IMG/VR virus record: IMGVR_UViG_3300045977_000350
Location: 1 to 21,200 of that record
Direction: 5' to 3' (one strand)
From: a virus
Length of the DNA stretch: 21,200 bases
Both the position numbers and the translations under genes were made by a program. Under the pieces are notes generated by a model. It saw nothing but the letters and a program-made list of their open reading frames with translations. It did not search any database and was not told the origin of the DNA. Of this stretch, positions 1 through 7,856 are shown one piece after another. Numbering within the stretch: position 1 is the stretch's first letter; every line of letters begins with the position of its first letter.

Positions 1-540
1 TTGGCTGAACAGTATCTCGGAAATCAGCTGCCACCGGACCTGCAGAACGCAGTGCGCCAGGGGCAGATGACGACCGAGGCTGCTGTACATTTCTCTCGAG
101 AGCGCATGGAGCGCGCCCTTCTGGAGAATAGGCACCGGCGAGCTACGCAGGTTGCCAATCAGCAGCAGCAGCACCTCCAGCATCAGCAGCAGGCGTATCA
201 GCGCGAAATGCTCGGCAATGCCGTGCGCGACCATGTCAATGCGTGGGAGCGGACGGTGGCCCAGCACGATCCCGATTACGCGGCGAAGCGGGACGCTGTG
301 AGGGACACGATGTGGGCTGTGGTGCGTGAGACTGGCACACCAGAGTCACCGGAACACGCGGTTAAAATCGCTCGAGAAGCGTACCGGCGTGTGAACGAGC
401 GTTACGCTCGATGGTCGCCGCCCAAGCGACCGACATCGCGAGGCCCAAGCAGCACAGGCAGAACAACTGGCGCGTCGCCGGAAGCCAAATCGCTGCTAGA
501 TGTCGTGAGACAAGCACGGGAGTCCGCACGCGCCTCATAG
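1..540 (+). CDS. Scaffold-like head protein, C-terminal part (5' end outside window)
   Basis: The reading frame is open from the first base and the TTG there is not a convincing start, so this is probably the C-terminal 179 residues of a longer protein. The visible part is strongly helical and charged, with a Gln/His-rich stretch at about residues 53-66 (NQQQQHLQHQQQ) typical of a coiled coil. The tail is basic and Pro/Ser/Thr-rich and ends in a short predicted helix (SLLDVVRQARESARAS). It lies 17 bases upstream of the major capsid gene. Phage scaffolding proteins usually sit there and have this composition, with a basic C-terminal helix that binds the shell. The scaffold call is inferred from position and composition, not from a recognised motif. 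Another head-assembly protein is possible. Confidence 0.5.
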   Translation: MAEQYLGNQLPPDLQNAVRQGQMTTEAAVHFSRERMERALLENRHRRATQVANQQQQHLQHQQQAYQREMLGNAVRDHVNAWERTVAQHDPDYAAKRDAVRDTMWAVVRETGTPESPEHAVKIAREAYRRVNERYARWSPPKRPTSRGPSSTGRTTGASPEAKSLLDVVRQARESARAS

Positions 541-557
541 CTTGTGAGGCGACGTAA

Positions 558-1673
558 ATGCCTACCTACACTACTCCACTCTTGGAGCACATCGCGACCG
601 CCAGCCTTGACTGGTGGTTTAACAAAGGCTCGGCTTTTAAGCAGGCGATCCAGGAAAAACCCCTGCTCGCCATGATGGAGAGCAAGGCCAAAACCTTCCC
701 CGGCGGCAAAGGCGATATCGTGATTTCCGTAAAAGGAGATTACGGCAACACCGCCTCGCCTGGGACGAACGACAAGCTCGTCGGCTACCAGCTGGACGAC
801 ACCGTCAACTACTACACGCCTGCAAACTTGAAGCAGGCGCGCTTCCCCTGGAAAGAGCATCACATCGGTATCACGCTCACTCACTCTGAGCTCAAGACCG
901 ATGGCATCAGCGTTGTAGACACCAACGGCGAAGAGACATCAGAGCACAGTGGTCGTGACGACACTGTGTTGGTGGGCATCCTCACAGACGCGCTCGAGGA
1001 CGTGTCCGAGCGCTACGCCGTCAGTCTCAACGAGCTCCTCTGGACCAACGGCACCGGTGACGCAAAAGCGCTGGCTGGCATGGCAGCGCTTGTCACCGAT
1101 GCACCTGGCAGCGGGACTGTCGCCGGCATCGATCGTGGGCAGAAGGCATGGTGGCGCAACCGTGCCTACACCGCCGCGATGGCGACTGCGATCGGCACCA
1201 CACCCGCGCTCGCAGGTTGGGGCGGCGGGCCTGTCACGGCCGCGGCCGCAAACGGCGGCGCTCTCATCACGATACTGCAGAAGGAATATCGACAGCTGAC
1301 CAGGTACGGCGGCAAGCCGAACACCGGGTTCTGCGGATCGGACTTCCTCGCTGCGCTCGAGATGGAGCTCCGCAGCAACGGCAACTACTCCATGCAGGGC
1401 TTCTCGAGCGGCAAGGACGTGTCGGTCGGCACCATCAGCTACATGGGCACCGACTTTGAATACGACCCGACACTCGACACGCTCGGCAAGGCGAAGCGCT
1501 GCTACTGGTTCGACAACCGCGACATCTACCTTGTGAAGATGGCTGACGAGTGGAGACACCAACACTCGCCGGCGCGGCCTCCCGACAAGTACGTGCTGTA
1601 CCGAGGCATCACCTCGACCGGCCAGCTGTGCGCTCGCCGGCTGAACTCAGCTGTGGTGATCGACATCGCCTAG
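558..1673 (+). CDS. Major capsid protein
   Basis: A 371-residue protein of the size and position expected for the shell subunit: after a scaffold-like gene and before small head and adaptor genes. The start ATG lies behind a weak GAGG. It has typical capsid sequence features: a helical N-terminus, then a charged arm followed by a beta-rich region with many Gly and aromatic residues (FPGGKGDIVISVKGDYG), WKEHHIGITLTHSEL at about residues 98-112, and a C-terminal YLVKMADEWRHQHSPARPPDKYV segment that is hydrophobic and aromatic. The motif RGQKAWWRNR near residue 195 resembles capsid proteins I know from short-tailed and Mu-like phages, but I cannot place it in one named family from sequence alone. 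A hairpin follows the gene, which would allow the capsid to be made in excess over downstream proteins. Confidence 0.75.
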   Translation: MPTYTTPLLEHIATASLDWWFNKGSAFKQAIQEKPLLAMMESKAKTFPGGKGDIVISVKGDYGNTASPGTNDKLVGYQLDDTVNYYTPANLKQARFPWKEHHIGITLTHSELKTDGISVVDTNGEETSEHSGRDDTVLVGILTDALEDVSERYAVSLNELLWTNGTGDAKALAGMAALVTDAPGSGTVAGIDRGQKAWWRNRAYTAAMATAIGTTPALAGWGGGPVTAAAANGGALITILQKEYRQLTRYGGKPNTGFCGSDFLAALEMELRSNGNYSMQGFSSGKDVSVGTISYMGTDFEYDPTLDTLGKAKRCYWFDNRDIYLVKMADEWRHQHSPARPPDKYVLYRGITSTGQLCARRLNSAVVIDIA

Positions 1674-1697
1674 TCGCACCCCAAACGCAGCTGAGCC

Positions 1698-1733
1698 GCC
1701 GCCGGGGTAGAGCCCTCCTCGCACCCCGGCGGC
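1698..1733 (+). terminator. Hairpin after the capsid gene (partial terminator or processing site)
   Basis: A perfect 11-bp inverted repeat, GCCGCCGGGGT (1698-1708) and ACCCCGGCGGC (1723-1733), encloses a 14-nt loop 25 bases after the capsid stop. The bases that follow (CCAACCTTAA) are not a real U-run, so full termination is unlikely. A leaky terminator or an RNA-stabilising hairpin protecting the capsid transcript fits better. The next gene begins 24 bases further on. Confidence 0.6.
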
Positions 1734-1756
1734 CCAACCTTAAAAGGGATTAACGC

Positions 1757-2185
1757 ATGAAGATGCACTACTGCACCTGCCAGATAAATCTTTCGGGGCA
1801 GAACTATCATACCGTCCAGATCCTCGCGACCGAGCCGATGTCATGGCCCGAGGTTCAGTTGATGATGGCTCTTCACGGCGAAGAGAACGTCTTCGACATC
1901 AATCCGGTCGCAACTCACGACACCAACCCGGTCGCTGAAAAGCAACGCCTCCAGGCAAAGTATCGGACTAACGCGAAGGTCGTTGAACAGGTCTTCCCAG
2001 GTCGCAGTCCGCGAATGGAAATGCTGATGCCGGCGCAGTCCGACGATCAGCCGAGCGCTGATGAGTATGGCGTTCCGCAGACTGAGCTCGAGGACGACGC
2101 GCCCGAGGGTGGCCTCGAGCCGCCGATCGGCCCCGCGGTGTTCAAGCCGGTGCCGACGCGACGACCGTTCCCCGCGGAGGGCTAG
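1757..2185 (+). CDS. Small conserved head-region protein of unknown function
   Basis: A 142-residue acidic protein starting at ATG behind AAAAGGGA. The N-terminal half is compact and beta/alpha mixed, with MSWPEVQLMMALHGEENVFDINPV at about residues 28-51. The centre has KYRTNAKVVEQVFPG (about 72-86), a pattern I associate with small unknown proteins found directly after capsid genes in other podoviruses and siphoviruses. The C-terminal 45 residues are Pro/Glu/Asp-rich and probably disordered. The stop codon touches the ATG of the next gene, so the two are translationally coupled. A role in decorating or completing the head is inferred from position only. It does not look like a jelly-roll cement protein. 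Confidence 0.7.
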   Translation: MKMHYCTCQINLSGQNYHTVQILATEPMSWPEVQLMMALHGEENVFDINPVATHDTNPVAEKQRLQAKYRTNAKVVEQVFPGRSPRMEMLMPAQSDDQPSADEYGVPQTELEDDAPEGGLEPPIGPAVFKPVPTRRPFPAEG

Positions 2186-2926
2186 ATGCCGATCGGCGTC
2201 ACGCTCGACGTGCTGCGCAAGGAACTGCGCGCCGAGACGGGGCAGAGCATCAACTATCTGCTCCACGGCACGCAGTCCCAGCAGGCGCAGGACATGATCC
2301 TGGACCGCCAGCAGCGCGAGCTCTGGGACGCATACCAATGGCCGCACCTCGAGCTCTTCAAGGACGTGACGCTGAACAGCGGACAGGCTGACTACAGCTA
2401 TCCGATCGATCTTCCGCTTGATCAGATTTCCCGCATCCACATTGCGCTGAGCGGCGCCTCGCAGTGGCAGACGCTGCACTATGGGATCCGCGCGACCGAC
2501 ATCCCGCCAGGCGGCGCTCCACCTGGCACGCCGCGGCAATGGGCGAACAAGGTGTCGGTGAACTCGAGCGGCCTGACTAGTCCGACCGGCATGATCACGC
2601 TGCTGCCGGTGCCGAATGTTGCCGGCATGGTCATGCGTATCGCCGGCCAGGCACCGTGCACCTCGCTCATCACCGACACCGATCGCTGCATCATCGACAG
2701 CAAGGCGATCGTTCTGTTCGCCGCAGCTGAAACCCTGGCGAACCAGAAATCCGAGGCGGCTGCGCTTAAGCTGACCAAGGCGCAAAATTACTTGCGCAAG
2801 ATCCTCATCAATCACGGCGCCGACAAGCGCGCTGACTTCAACATGGGAGGCACGCACAAGCGCGTCGATCATCTCGCGGTGCGGCCATACGCAGGGGTGG
2901 CGGGGATCGATTACATCCCGTCTTAA
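2186..2926 (+). CDS. Head-tail adaptor / tail tube A-like protein
   Basis: A 246-residue protein whose ATG directly follows the previous stop, with GGAGG in the preceding codons as ribosome binding site. The N-terminus (TLDVLRKELRAETGQSINYLLHGTQSQQAQDMILDRQQRELWDAYQW) is a helical pair, followed by a beta region (ADYSYPIDLPLDQISRIHIAL) and a C-terminal helical bundle (IVLFAAAETLANQKSEAAALKLTKAQNYLRKIL). This order of helices, beta sandwich and helices, with the gene between capsid and nozzle genes, matches the adaptor ring proteins of podoviruses (T7 gp11 or P22 gp4 type). Such rings sit under the portal and connect it to the tail. The family assignment comes from architecture and synteny and not from a diagnostic residue, so it stays tentative. 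Confidence 0.6.
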   Translation: MPIGVTLDVLRKELRAETGQSINYLLHGTQSQQAQDMILDRQQRELWDAYQWPHLELFKDVTLNSGQADYSYPIDLPLDQISRIHIALSGASQWQTLHYGIRATDIPPGGAPPGTPRQWANKVSVNSSGLTSPTGMITLLPVPNVAGMVMRIAGQAPCTSLITDTDRCIIDSKAIVLFAAAETLANQKSEAAALKLTKAQNYLRKILINHGADKRADFNMGGTHKRVDHLAVRPYAGVAGIDYIPS

Positions 2927-2932
2927 AATGCC

Positions 2933-5140
2933 ATGCCCTATTTCACCATTAAAGACTTTGCTGCAGGCCTGGACCTCCGACGCTCTCCGTTAACGGCGCC
3001 GGCCGGCACGCTGCGCAAGATGGTGAATTGCCATATCTCAGCCGGCGGCGAGATTGAGAAGCGCTACGGCTTCCAGCTGGTCGGCACGGTGGATCCTGCG
3101 AGCCGCGGCCTCATCGAGGTGAACGGTCAGCTGTACGTGTTCAAGCTCGACACCAGTGGCAATTACTATCCGAGCGCCACCGGTCCCGCGAGCACACACC
3201 CAGGAACGGCATGGGGCATCGGCTCGATCAATCTGCAGGCAACGGGTGCAGGCGACAGTCCGATCACCGAGGTGTTTGATTATGACGTTTATTCTGGGAA
3301 CGTCTTTGCCATCACCTATCACGCCGGCTCGCCGGCGCCTGAGAACGTGCGGCGTCACCTGGCGACCTACACCTACAATGCGACCTTGGGCAAATACGAG
3401 TACGTCGCGCGCTACCTCAAGCAGGTCGCCAACGTGCCGGCTCCAACTCAGTGGGATCCGCTCACAACGACAAACGTGACGTTGTCCAACAGTAATCGGA
3501 CGTTCAAGCAAACCGTCGCGACTGGGGACAACGGTGCGAGGGTCGCGGCACCGTTAGGCACCAACAAATATTATTTTGAAATCAAAGTGGACACGGTTGC
3601 TGGATCAACGAGCTCAATGGGCTTGCTTCCAGCAGCATCCACCTATGCCAACCTTACAGCCGGCACGAGTTGCGTGGCGGTACGCAAGGCCACCGGCAAC
3701 ATCTGGAGCAACAGCGCCGACACCACCAAATCATTAGGCGCGTTTGCCAACGGTGATGTTCTGGGGGTGGCGGTTGATTTGACCGCACGGTTGGTTTGGG
3801 TCCGCAAAAATGCCGGCAACTGGAACAACGATGCCGCGGCCAATCCAACAACGGGCGCAAACGGAATAGTGGTCCAACCGACCGGTGATCACTCGCCTGC
3901 CGCAGTCTGTTCAGGCACTGGTGGCGCAATCAATGACGGGTTCACCGCTGCTTTCGCGACGACGACCTTCGCAGCACCCGGTGGTTACGGACAATGGCCG
4001 CCGGATGGATCAACCATCTACGCCAACACAAACGGGATCCTGGGCTACTACTGCCGCGTCTACAAAGACAAAATGTATGTGGTGGAGGGGCGCTACCTGG
4101 GGAGCTCGTGCGTCGGCAAGCCTGACGTTTGGACAAACATCCCCGAGACTGAACCGCCGACCGGCGTGAAGACCGCGGGACACTTCGTCAACGACCTGTC
4201 CGTTCAGGACAGCGACATGACCTACAACGTCGCGATCGAGGTCTATTACGACAAGCTCGCGATCATGGGCAAAAACGCGACGCAGCTGTGGAAGGTCGAT
4301 CCTGACCCCACCAAGGACCAGTACGACAGCACCCTGCGCGGCACCGGCACGATCGCCTGGCGAAGCGTGCTGCAGTACGGATCCGGTGACGTGCTCTTCC
4401 TGGCAACCGATGGCATCCGATCGCTGCGAGCTCGCGACAGTTCTCTCGCCGCATCGGTGTCGGACGTGGGCTCGCCGATCGATCCGCTCATCCAGGATCT
4501 GCACCGCGAGTGGGGCGAATACTCGATGTCGCAAGCGATATCGATCGTGCAGCCGATCACCGGGCGCGTGTGGGTCATCATCCCGCTCGCGCGCGACGAA
4601 GAAACCGGTGTGGTGAGCTCGCGCATCTTTGTGCTCAGCGCGTTCCCAGGACCGAAGATCACCGCCTGGTCGGAGTACCGCCCAAACTTCAATGCGGTCG
4701 CTGCGTGCACGCATCTCAATCGCATCGTGCTGCGCGACGACCAACACCGCGTCTGGGTCTACGGGCGCATGGAGGACACCACCGATCCGAACCTGCTCTA
4801 TGACGGTTCGCCGGTCGAGGTGGTGTTCCCTTTTCTCGCCGGCGAGGATCCCGCGACATTCAAAAAGTACGTGGGCATCGACGCTGCGTGCGAGGGCGAC
4901 TGGGAGGTCTATGTGTCCTATCAGCCGACCGACAACACACCGGACGGGGATGCAGAGGACCGCATCGGCACGCTTACCGGTGCAAGCTTTCAGCAGGGAC
5001 GCTTCGCCATGCTCGGCGACAGCACACACCTGTCGGTGCGATTGCGCTCGGGCAAGATCAGTCCCTACACGCCAGGCACCACTGGCAAGAAAACGCTCAG
5101 CAACCTCACCGTCCACTACCAACCGGGGAAAGCAGATTGA
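2933..5140 (+). CDS. Tail nozzle / stabilisation-like protein with an inserted SPRY-like domain
   Basis: A 735-residue beta-rich virion protein. Its opening, IKDFAAGLDLRRSPLTAPAG followed by NCHISAGGEIEKRYGF, is typical of tail nozzle or stabilisation proteins (T7 gp12, P22 gp10 type), which begin with a 'GGLD ... P.GT ... N....GG..KR.GF' pattern. Residues about 178-349 look like a SPRY/B30.2-type domain: a start like TTNVTLSNSNRTFKQT, then KYYFEIKVDTVAGS and GDVLGVAVDLTARLVWVRKN, with Gly/Ala-rich ends. The rest (about 350-735) returns to a propeller-like tail fold. The ATG at 2933 is chosen over an out-of-frame ATG five bases upstream. The stop overlaps the next ATG (TGATG). The domain interrupts an otherwise continuous tail protein and may have been acquired separately. 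Confidence 0.65.
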   Translation: MPYFTIKDFAAGLDLRRSPLTAPAGTLRKMVNCHISAGGEIEKRYGFQLVGTVDPASRGLIEVNGQLYVFKLDTSGNYYPSATGPASTHPGTAWGIGSINLQATGAGDSPITEVFDYDVYSGNVFAITYHAGSPAPENVRRHLATYTYNATLGKYEYVARYLKQVANVPAPTQWDPLTTTNVTLSNSNRTFKQTVATGDNGARVAAPLGTNKYYFEIKVDTVAGSTSSMGLLPAASTYANLTAGTSCVAVRKATGNIWSNSADTTKSLGAFANGDVLGVAVDLTARLVWVRKNAGNWNNDAAANPTTGANGIVVQPTGDHSPAAVCSGTGGAINDGFTAAFATTTFAAPGGYGQWPPDGSTIYANTNGILGYYCRVYKDKMYVVEGRYLGSSCVGKPDVWTNIPETEPPTGVKTAGHFVNDLSVQDSDMTYNVAIEVYYDKLAIMGKNATQLWKVDPDPTKDQYDSTLRGTGTIAWRSVLQYGSGDVLFLATDGIRSLRARDSSLAASVSDVGSPIDPLIQDLHREWGEYSMSQAISIVQPITGRVWVIIPLARDEETGVVSSRIFVLSAFPGPKITAWSEYRPNFNAVAACTHLNRIVLRDDQHRVWVYGRMEDTTDPNLLYDGSPVEVVFPFLAGEDPATFKKYVGIDAACEGDWEVYVSYQPTDNTPDGDAEDRIGTLTGASFQQGRFAMLGDSTHLSVRLRSGKISPYTPGTTGKKTLSNLTVHYQPGKAD

Positions 5141-5646
5141 TGACTGTCGAGCAGCCCTCCGAGCAAGACATCCGCTTTGTGGTGTCAAACCTGCGCGAGG
5201 CCGACAAGCGCGAGCTCCTGGCGGCCGGCGCCAACCTCGAGCTCCTGCCGGTGCACATTATGATCGGCAGCGCGTTCTGCTTCTGCGCGATCGACAGCCT
5301 GTCTATTCCACACGCGATCTGGGGCCTGATGTCGGCGCGCAAGGGTGTCGGCAACGCCTTTGCGTTTGGCACCAAGCACTGGGGCAAAGCGCTGCCGGCG
5401 ATCGTGCGCAACGTGAAGCGCTTTGCGCTGCCGCTCGTGCTGCAGAACGACTATCACCGCATCGAGTGCGTTGCGCTCGCGCACCGCAAGGATGTTGAAC
5501 GCTTCCTCAAGCTGCTCGGCGGATCCCGCGAAGCGCTCATGCGCCAGTGGGGTGTCGGCGGCGAAGACTTCGTCTTGTACCGATGGCTAGCTGATGAACA
5601 TCGCGCTCAGACCCACGCGACGCACGACAAGTACGTCGCACATTGA
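5140..5646 (+). CDS. T7 gp13-like internal virion protein
   Basis: A 168-residue protein that starts in the TGATG overlap with the preceding gene, behind GGGGAAA. It opens with DIRFVVSNLREADKRELLAAG, the 'NLR..DK.EL' pattern of the phage gp13 family of T7-like viruses. It ends with ECVALAHRKDVERFLKLLGG and a WGVGGEDFVLYRWL segment, where that family has 'lGf......g.nGedf.lY'. In T7 the protein is needed for morphogenesis and is found in the virion in low amount. The fold is related to acetyltransferases, which is notable because a true GNAT gene follows. The last 53 bases overlap the start of that gene in another frame. The longer reading frame beginning at 4888 would run through the nozzle gene and is not the real start. 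Confidence 0.6.
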   Translation: MTVEQPSEQDIRFVVSNLREADKRELLAAGANLELLPVHIMIGSAFCFCAIDSLSIPHAIWGLMSARKGVGNAFAFGTKHWGKALPAIVRNVKRFALPLVLQNDYHRIECVALAHRKDVERFLKLLGGSREALMRQWGVGGEDFVLYRWLADEHRAQTHATHDKYVAH

Positions 5647-6124
5647 AATCCGGCCCGCCGAGCCGCGGGACGTGCCGGCGCTCGTGCGCCTGTTTGGCAT
5701 GTACTTCGCCGCGACCAGGTGGGGCGACTTCCTCAGCTATGACGAAAAGCGAGCCGCCCCGCGGCTGCTCCAGCTGATATCGCAAAAGTACACGCCGCAC
5801 CTGGTGGCCTACGATCGCGACGAGCTCGTCGGTATCATGTCGTGGCACTACGACATCCAGTACACCAATGAGCCGATCGGCGTGCTCGATGAGGTGTTTG
5901 TGATGCCGGCGTATCGGCGCACCGACCTGGGCCGCAAGCTGGTCGCGCTCGCGCTGCACATCGCCGCCAAGCACGGTGCCGCGGTGTTCAACTTCCCGAT
6001 CGCTTCAGGCCTGCCTGAGACGAAGACTTTAGCCAACATGCTTCGCCACAAATTTGGTGGCGTTTACTGCGGCGTAATCGTGCGCTGCGTGCCACAGGAG
6101 GCTCCCTATGGGCGGCAAGAGTGA
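5594..6124 (+). CDS. GNAT-family N-acetyltransferase in the virion gene cluster
   Basis: A 176-residue protein with a GNAT fold starting near residue 17 (IEIRPAEPRDVPALVRLFGMYF). The acetyl-CoA-binding motif A is visible as LDEVFVMPAYRRTDLGRKLV at about residues 97-116, with a slightly degenerate R-R-T-D-L-G-R loop in place of the usual Q/R-x-x-G-x-G/A. It would transfer an acetyl group from acetyl-CoA to an amine, but the substrate is unknown. The ATG at 5594 overlaps the gp13-like gene by 53 bases and has no clear ribosome binding site, so it probably depends on coupling. The stop overlaps the next gene by 17 bases. Acetyltransferase genes are often found among podovirus structural genes. 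Whether the enzyme is packaged or acts on virion or host proteins cannot be told. Confidence 0.75.
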   Translation: MNIALRPTRRTTSTSHIEIRPAEPRDVPALVRLFGMYFAATRWGDFLSYDEKRAAPRLLQLISQKYTPHLVAYDRDELVGIMSWHYDIQYTNEPIGVLDEVFVMPAYRRTDLGRKLVALALHIAAKHGAAVFNFPIASGLPETKTLANMLRHKFGGVYCGVIVRCVPQEAPYGRQE

Positions 6125-6488
6125 CGACAGCGGCAGCAACGATCAGCAGATGAGCAATTTTCGCCAGGAGCAAATGCTGGCGCAGCAAGCGGCTTCACAG
6201 GTGAAGCAGAAGGAAGCGGCCGATGAGCCGGTGAAAGAACCAAAGAAGGGTGAGCAGGTCACTGAAGCGCCGATGCAGCAAAAGCCTGCCGAGGAGGTGG
6301 TGCCTGGTGCTGAGAACCTCACCGGGCTCGGCGACGAGCTCGTCGGTGGCTTGTCACCTGGGCGCGAGCAGCAGGTCAAAGATCAGCAAGGCCGGCTGAC
6401 CTCTACACCACAGGACTACGGTGTCGGCTTTGATCCGTACACCGGCCGATATGCCGGCCAGGGTCCGTACACCGGAGGGCAAGTGTGA
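6108..6488 (+). CDS. MGGK-series protein A, unknown virion-cluster protein
   Basis: A 126-residue hydrophilic protein with a good GGAGG ribosome binding site, starting inside the end of the GNAT gene. I do not recognise a domain. Visible features are an N-terminal MGGKSDDSGSNDQQ, a Gln/Glu/Lys-rich helical middle (EQMLAQQAASQVKQKEAADE) and a conserved-looking NLTGLGDELVGGLSPG at about residues 70-85. The C-terminus is GFDPYTGRYAGQGPYTGGQV, which contains the PYTG unit twice. The next protein repeats both the MGGK start and the NLxGLGDxLVGG block, so the two are likely tandem paralogues. The position, before the gp14-like gene, suggests a small virion or assembly protein. The composition suggests it is largely disordered. 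Function unknown. Confidence 0.65.
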   Translation: MGGKSDDSGSNDQQMSNFRQEQMLAQQAASQVKQKEAADEPVKEPKKGEQVTEAPMQQKPAEEVVPGAENLTGLGDELVGGLSPGREQQVKDQQGRLTSTPQDYGVGFDPYTGRYAGQGPYTGGQV

Positions 6489-6841
6489 TGGGCGGCAAGG
6501 GCGGCGACAGCGGGCCGAGCCCGATGCAGCAGACCTACGACACGGGCTCACCCTCGACTACGGGCGGATGGACCTATCTGGACGGCACCACCAACAAACC
6601 AAAAACCGCAACGCCGAAAAAGGAAGAGCCGAAACAAACACCGATCGTTGAGGATCCGAGCAAGGCCGGCGCCGAGACGGTCGCGCAGGATCCAGAGACG
6701 CAGCCATACGCGCCGCCTGGGTGGGGCAACTATCCGAGCTCGGGCACCAACCTCTCGGGGCTCGGTGACGTGCTGGTTGGCGGCATGGCCGAGCCTGGTA
6801 AGGCTGGACCAAAAGCGCAGAACTACTTCGGCCAGGTGTAG
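6488..6841 (+). CDS. MGGK-series protein B, paralogue of the preceding protein
   Basis: A 117-residue protein. The ATG at 6488 sits in a TGATG overlap with the previous stop, 7 bases behind GGAGGG. The GTG one codon earlier is less likely. It starts MGGKGGDSGPSP and carries NLSGLGDVLVGGMAEPG near residues 84-100, which parallels protein A (NLTGLGDELVGGLSPG). Between them is a Pro/Lys/Glu-rich linker (TPKKEEPKQTPIVEDPSKAG). The first 12 bases of the two genes are identical. It ends AQNYFGQV, again a Gly-Gln-Val C-terminus as in protein A (GGQV). No enzyme motif is present. It is most simply read as a duplicated, diverged small virion-cluster protein. Confidence 0.65.
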   Translation: MGGKGGDSGPSPMQQTYDTGSPSTTGGWTYLDGTTNKPKTATPKKEEPKQTPIVEDPSKAGAETVAQDPETQPYAPPGWGNYPSSGTNLSGLGDVLVGGMAEPGKAGPKAQNYFGQV

Positions 6842-6850
6842 GAGGCCTCG

Positions 6851-7852
6851 ATGGGCGGCAAAGGCGCGCAACCGCAAAACAACCAGATGGTCCAGTTTGA
6901 AATGGAGCAGGCTGCGAAGGCCGAGCGGAAAGAGAACGAGCGCAAGGCTCGCCTCGAGCAAGGCATGAAGAACATCGGCGAGATTTTCCACGGCAAGGAA
7001 AAGACCGCGCCGCAGAAGGTGAAGTTTGATCCTGGATCGTTCACGCCTGGTGGTGCTGGTGGAGGCAGCACCGCGATGAGCATCGATTTTGGCGGCCCTC
7101 TTCCGGTGTCGGCCACCGATGCGCAGAACATCGGCGACAGCGGTTGGACGTATCGCGGCGTGACGGCCACCGCTGGACCGTTTGCCGGCAAGAGCGGCTA
7201 TGCGGTCTACGATCCGACAGGAGCTCAGCGCGGAGCCGGCCAGACTTGGGCAGATGCAACGCAGGGGCTCACCGGCCTCGAGTATGACAAAGACGTTGGC
7301 ACCGGCGAGTTTGAGGCGGATCCGTTTGCGCCGGTCAAAGACAAATACAAATCGCACCTCACCGATCTGCACACTTCAAACCTATCGGGCACCTACAACA
7401 AGGCGCTCGATGAAGCGATCTTTGCGACCGCTCGCGCAGGTCAACGCGGCAGTACGACCGCAGGCGACATCCTCACCGACATCGGCGGCCGCCGTCTCGA
7501 GAACGGAAGGTGGGTCAACTACGGACAATACGGCGAGGCGAAAAACAAGATAACCAGCGACATCGACAAATCGCTCGCCGACCTCAACACGCAAATTCAA
7601 AGCGCGGAGGACAGCGCCGAGCAGCAGCTGTACATGACCGAGGATCCTGAGAAGGCGGCGACGGCGGCGCGCACGCTCGCCGGCAACATCCCAGCTGTGC
7701 CGCAGTACAATTCATTGGGCGACCTCTTCAAACCTCTGGTGATCGGCGCCACCGGTTTCTACAGCGGCTACCAAGGGCAGAGTGATTTCAACAAAGCGTT
7801 CGCAACACCGAAATCGCCGCTCGGTTCTGGCTCGGGCCAGGTGACGAGGTAA
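6851..7852 (+). CDS. MGGK-series protein C, probable virion protein
   Basis: A 333-residue protein behind a strong AGGAGG, with its start 9 bases after protein B. It opens MGGKGAQPQNN, so it shares the MGGK start with A and B, but then continues into a charged coiled-coil-like helix (about residues 15-45, EMEQAAKAERKENERKARLE). A Gly/Ser-rich and beta-like middle follows (FTPGGAGGGS; DAQNIGDSGWTYRGVTATAG). The C-terminal half is helical with DLNTQIQSAEDSAEQQLYMTEDPEKAA. The last 50 residues are Gly/aromatic-rich (LGDLFKPLVIGATGFYSGYQ). I do not recognise a family. It lies directly before the gp14-like gene, so a role in the internal core or tail is likely by position only. Confidence 0.65.
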   Translation: MGGKGAQPQNNQMVQFEMEQAAKAERKENERKARLEQGMKNIGEIFHGKEKTAPQKVKFDPGSFTPGGAGGGSTAMSIDFGGPLPVSATDAQNIGDSGWTYRGVTATAGPFAGKSGYAVYDPTGAQRGAGQTWADATQGLTGLEYDKDVGTGEFEADPFAPVKDKYKSHLTDLHTSNLSGTYNKALDEAIFATARAGQRGSTTAGDILTDIGGRRLENGRWVNYGQYGEAKNKITSDIDKSLADLNTQIQSAEDSAEQQLYMTEDPEKAATAARTLAGNIPAVPQYNSLGDLFKPLVIGATGFYSGYQGQSDFNKAFATPKSPLGSGSGQVTR

Positions 7853-7856
7853 GTCC

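Noticed and set aside
1841-2872. Minus-strand open frame of 343 codons opposite the head and adaptor genes
   Set aside because: Arg/Ala/His-rich shadow sequence spanning two well-coupled + strand genes.
4010-5188. Minus-strand open frame of 392 codons opposite the nozzle gene
   Set aside because: Antisense shadow; it would oppose the late operon and has no motif or plausible start.
6089-6097. Copy of GTGCCACAG near the end of the GNAT gene
   Set aside because: It is far from any early promoter and is likely a coding coincidence, so it is not used as an operator.
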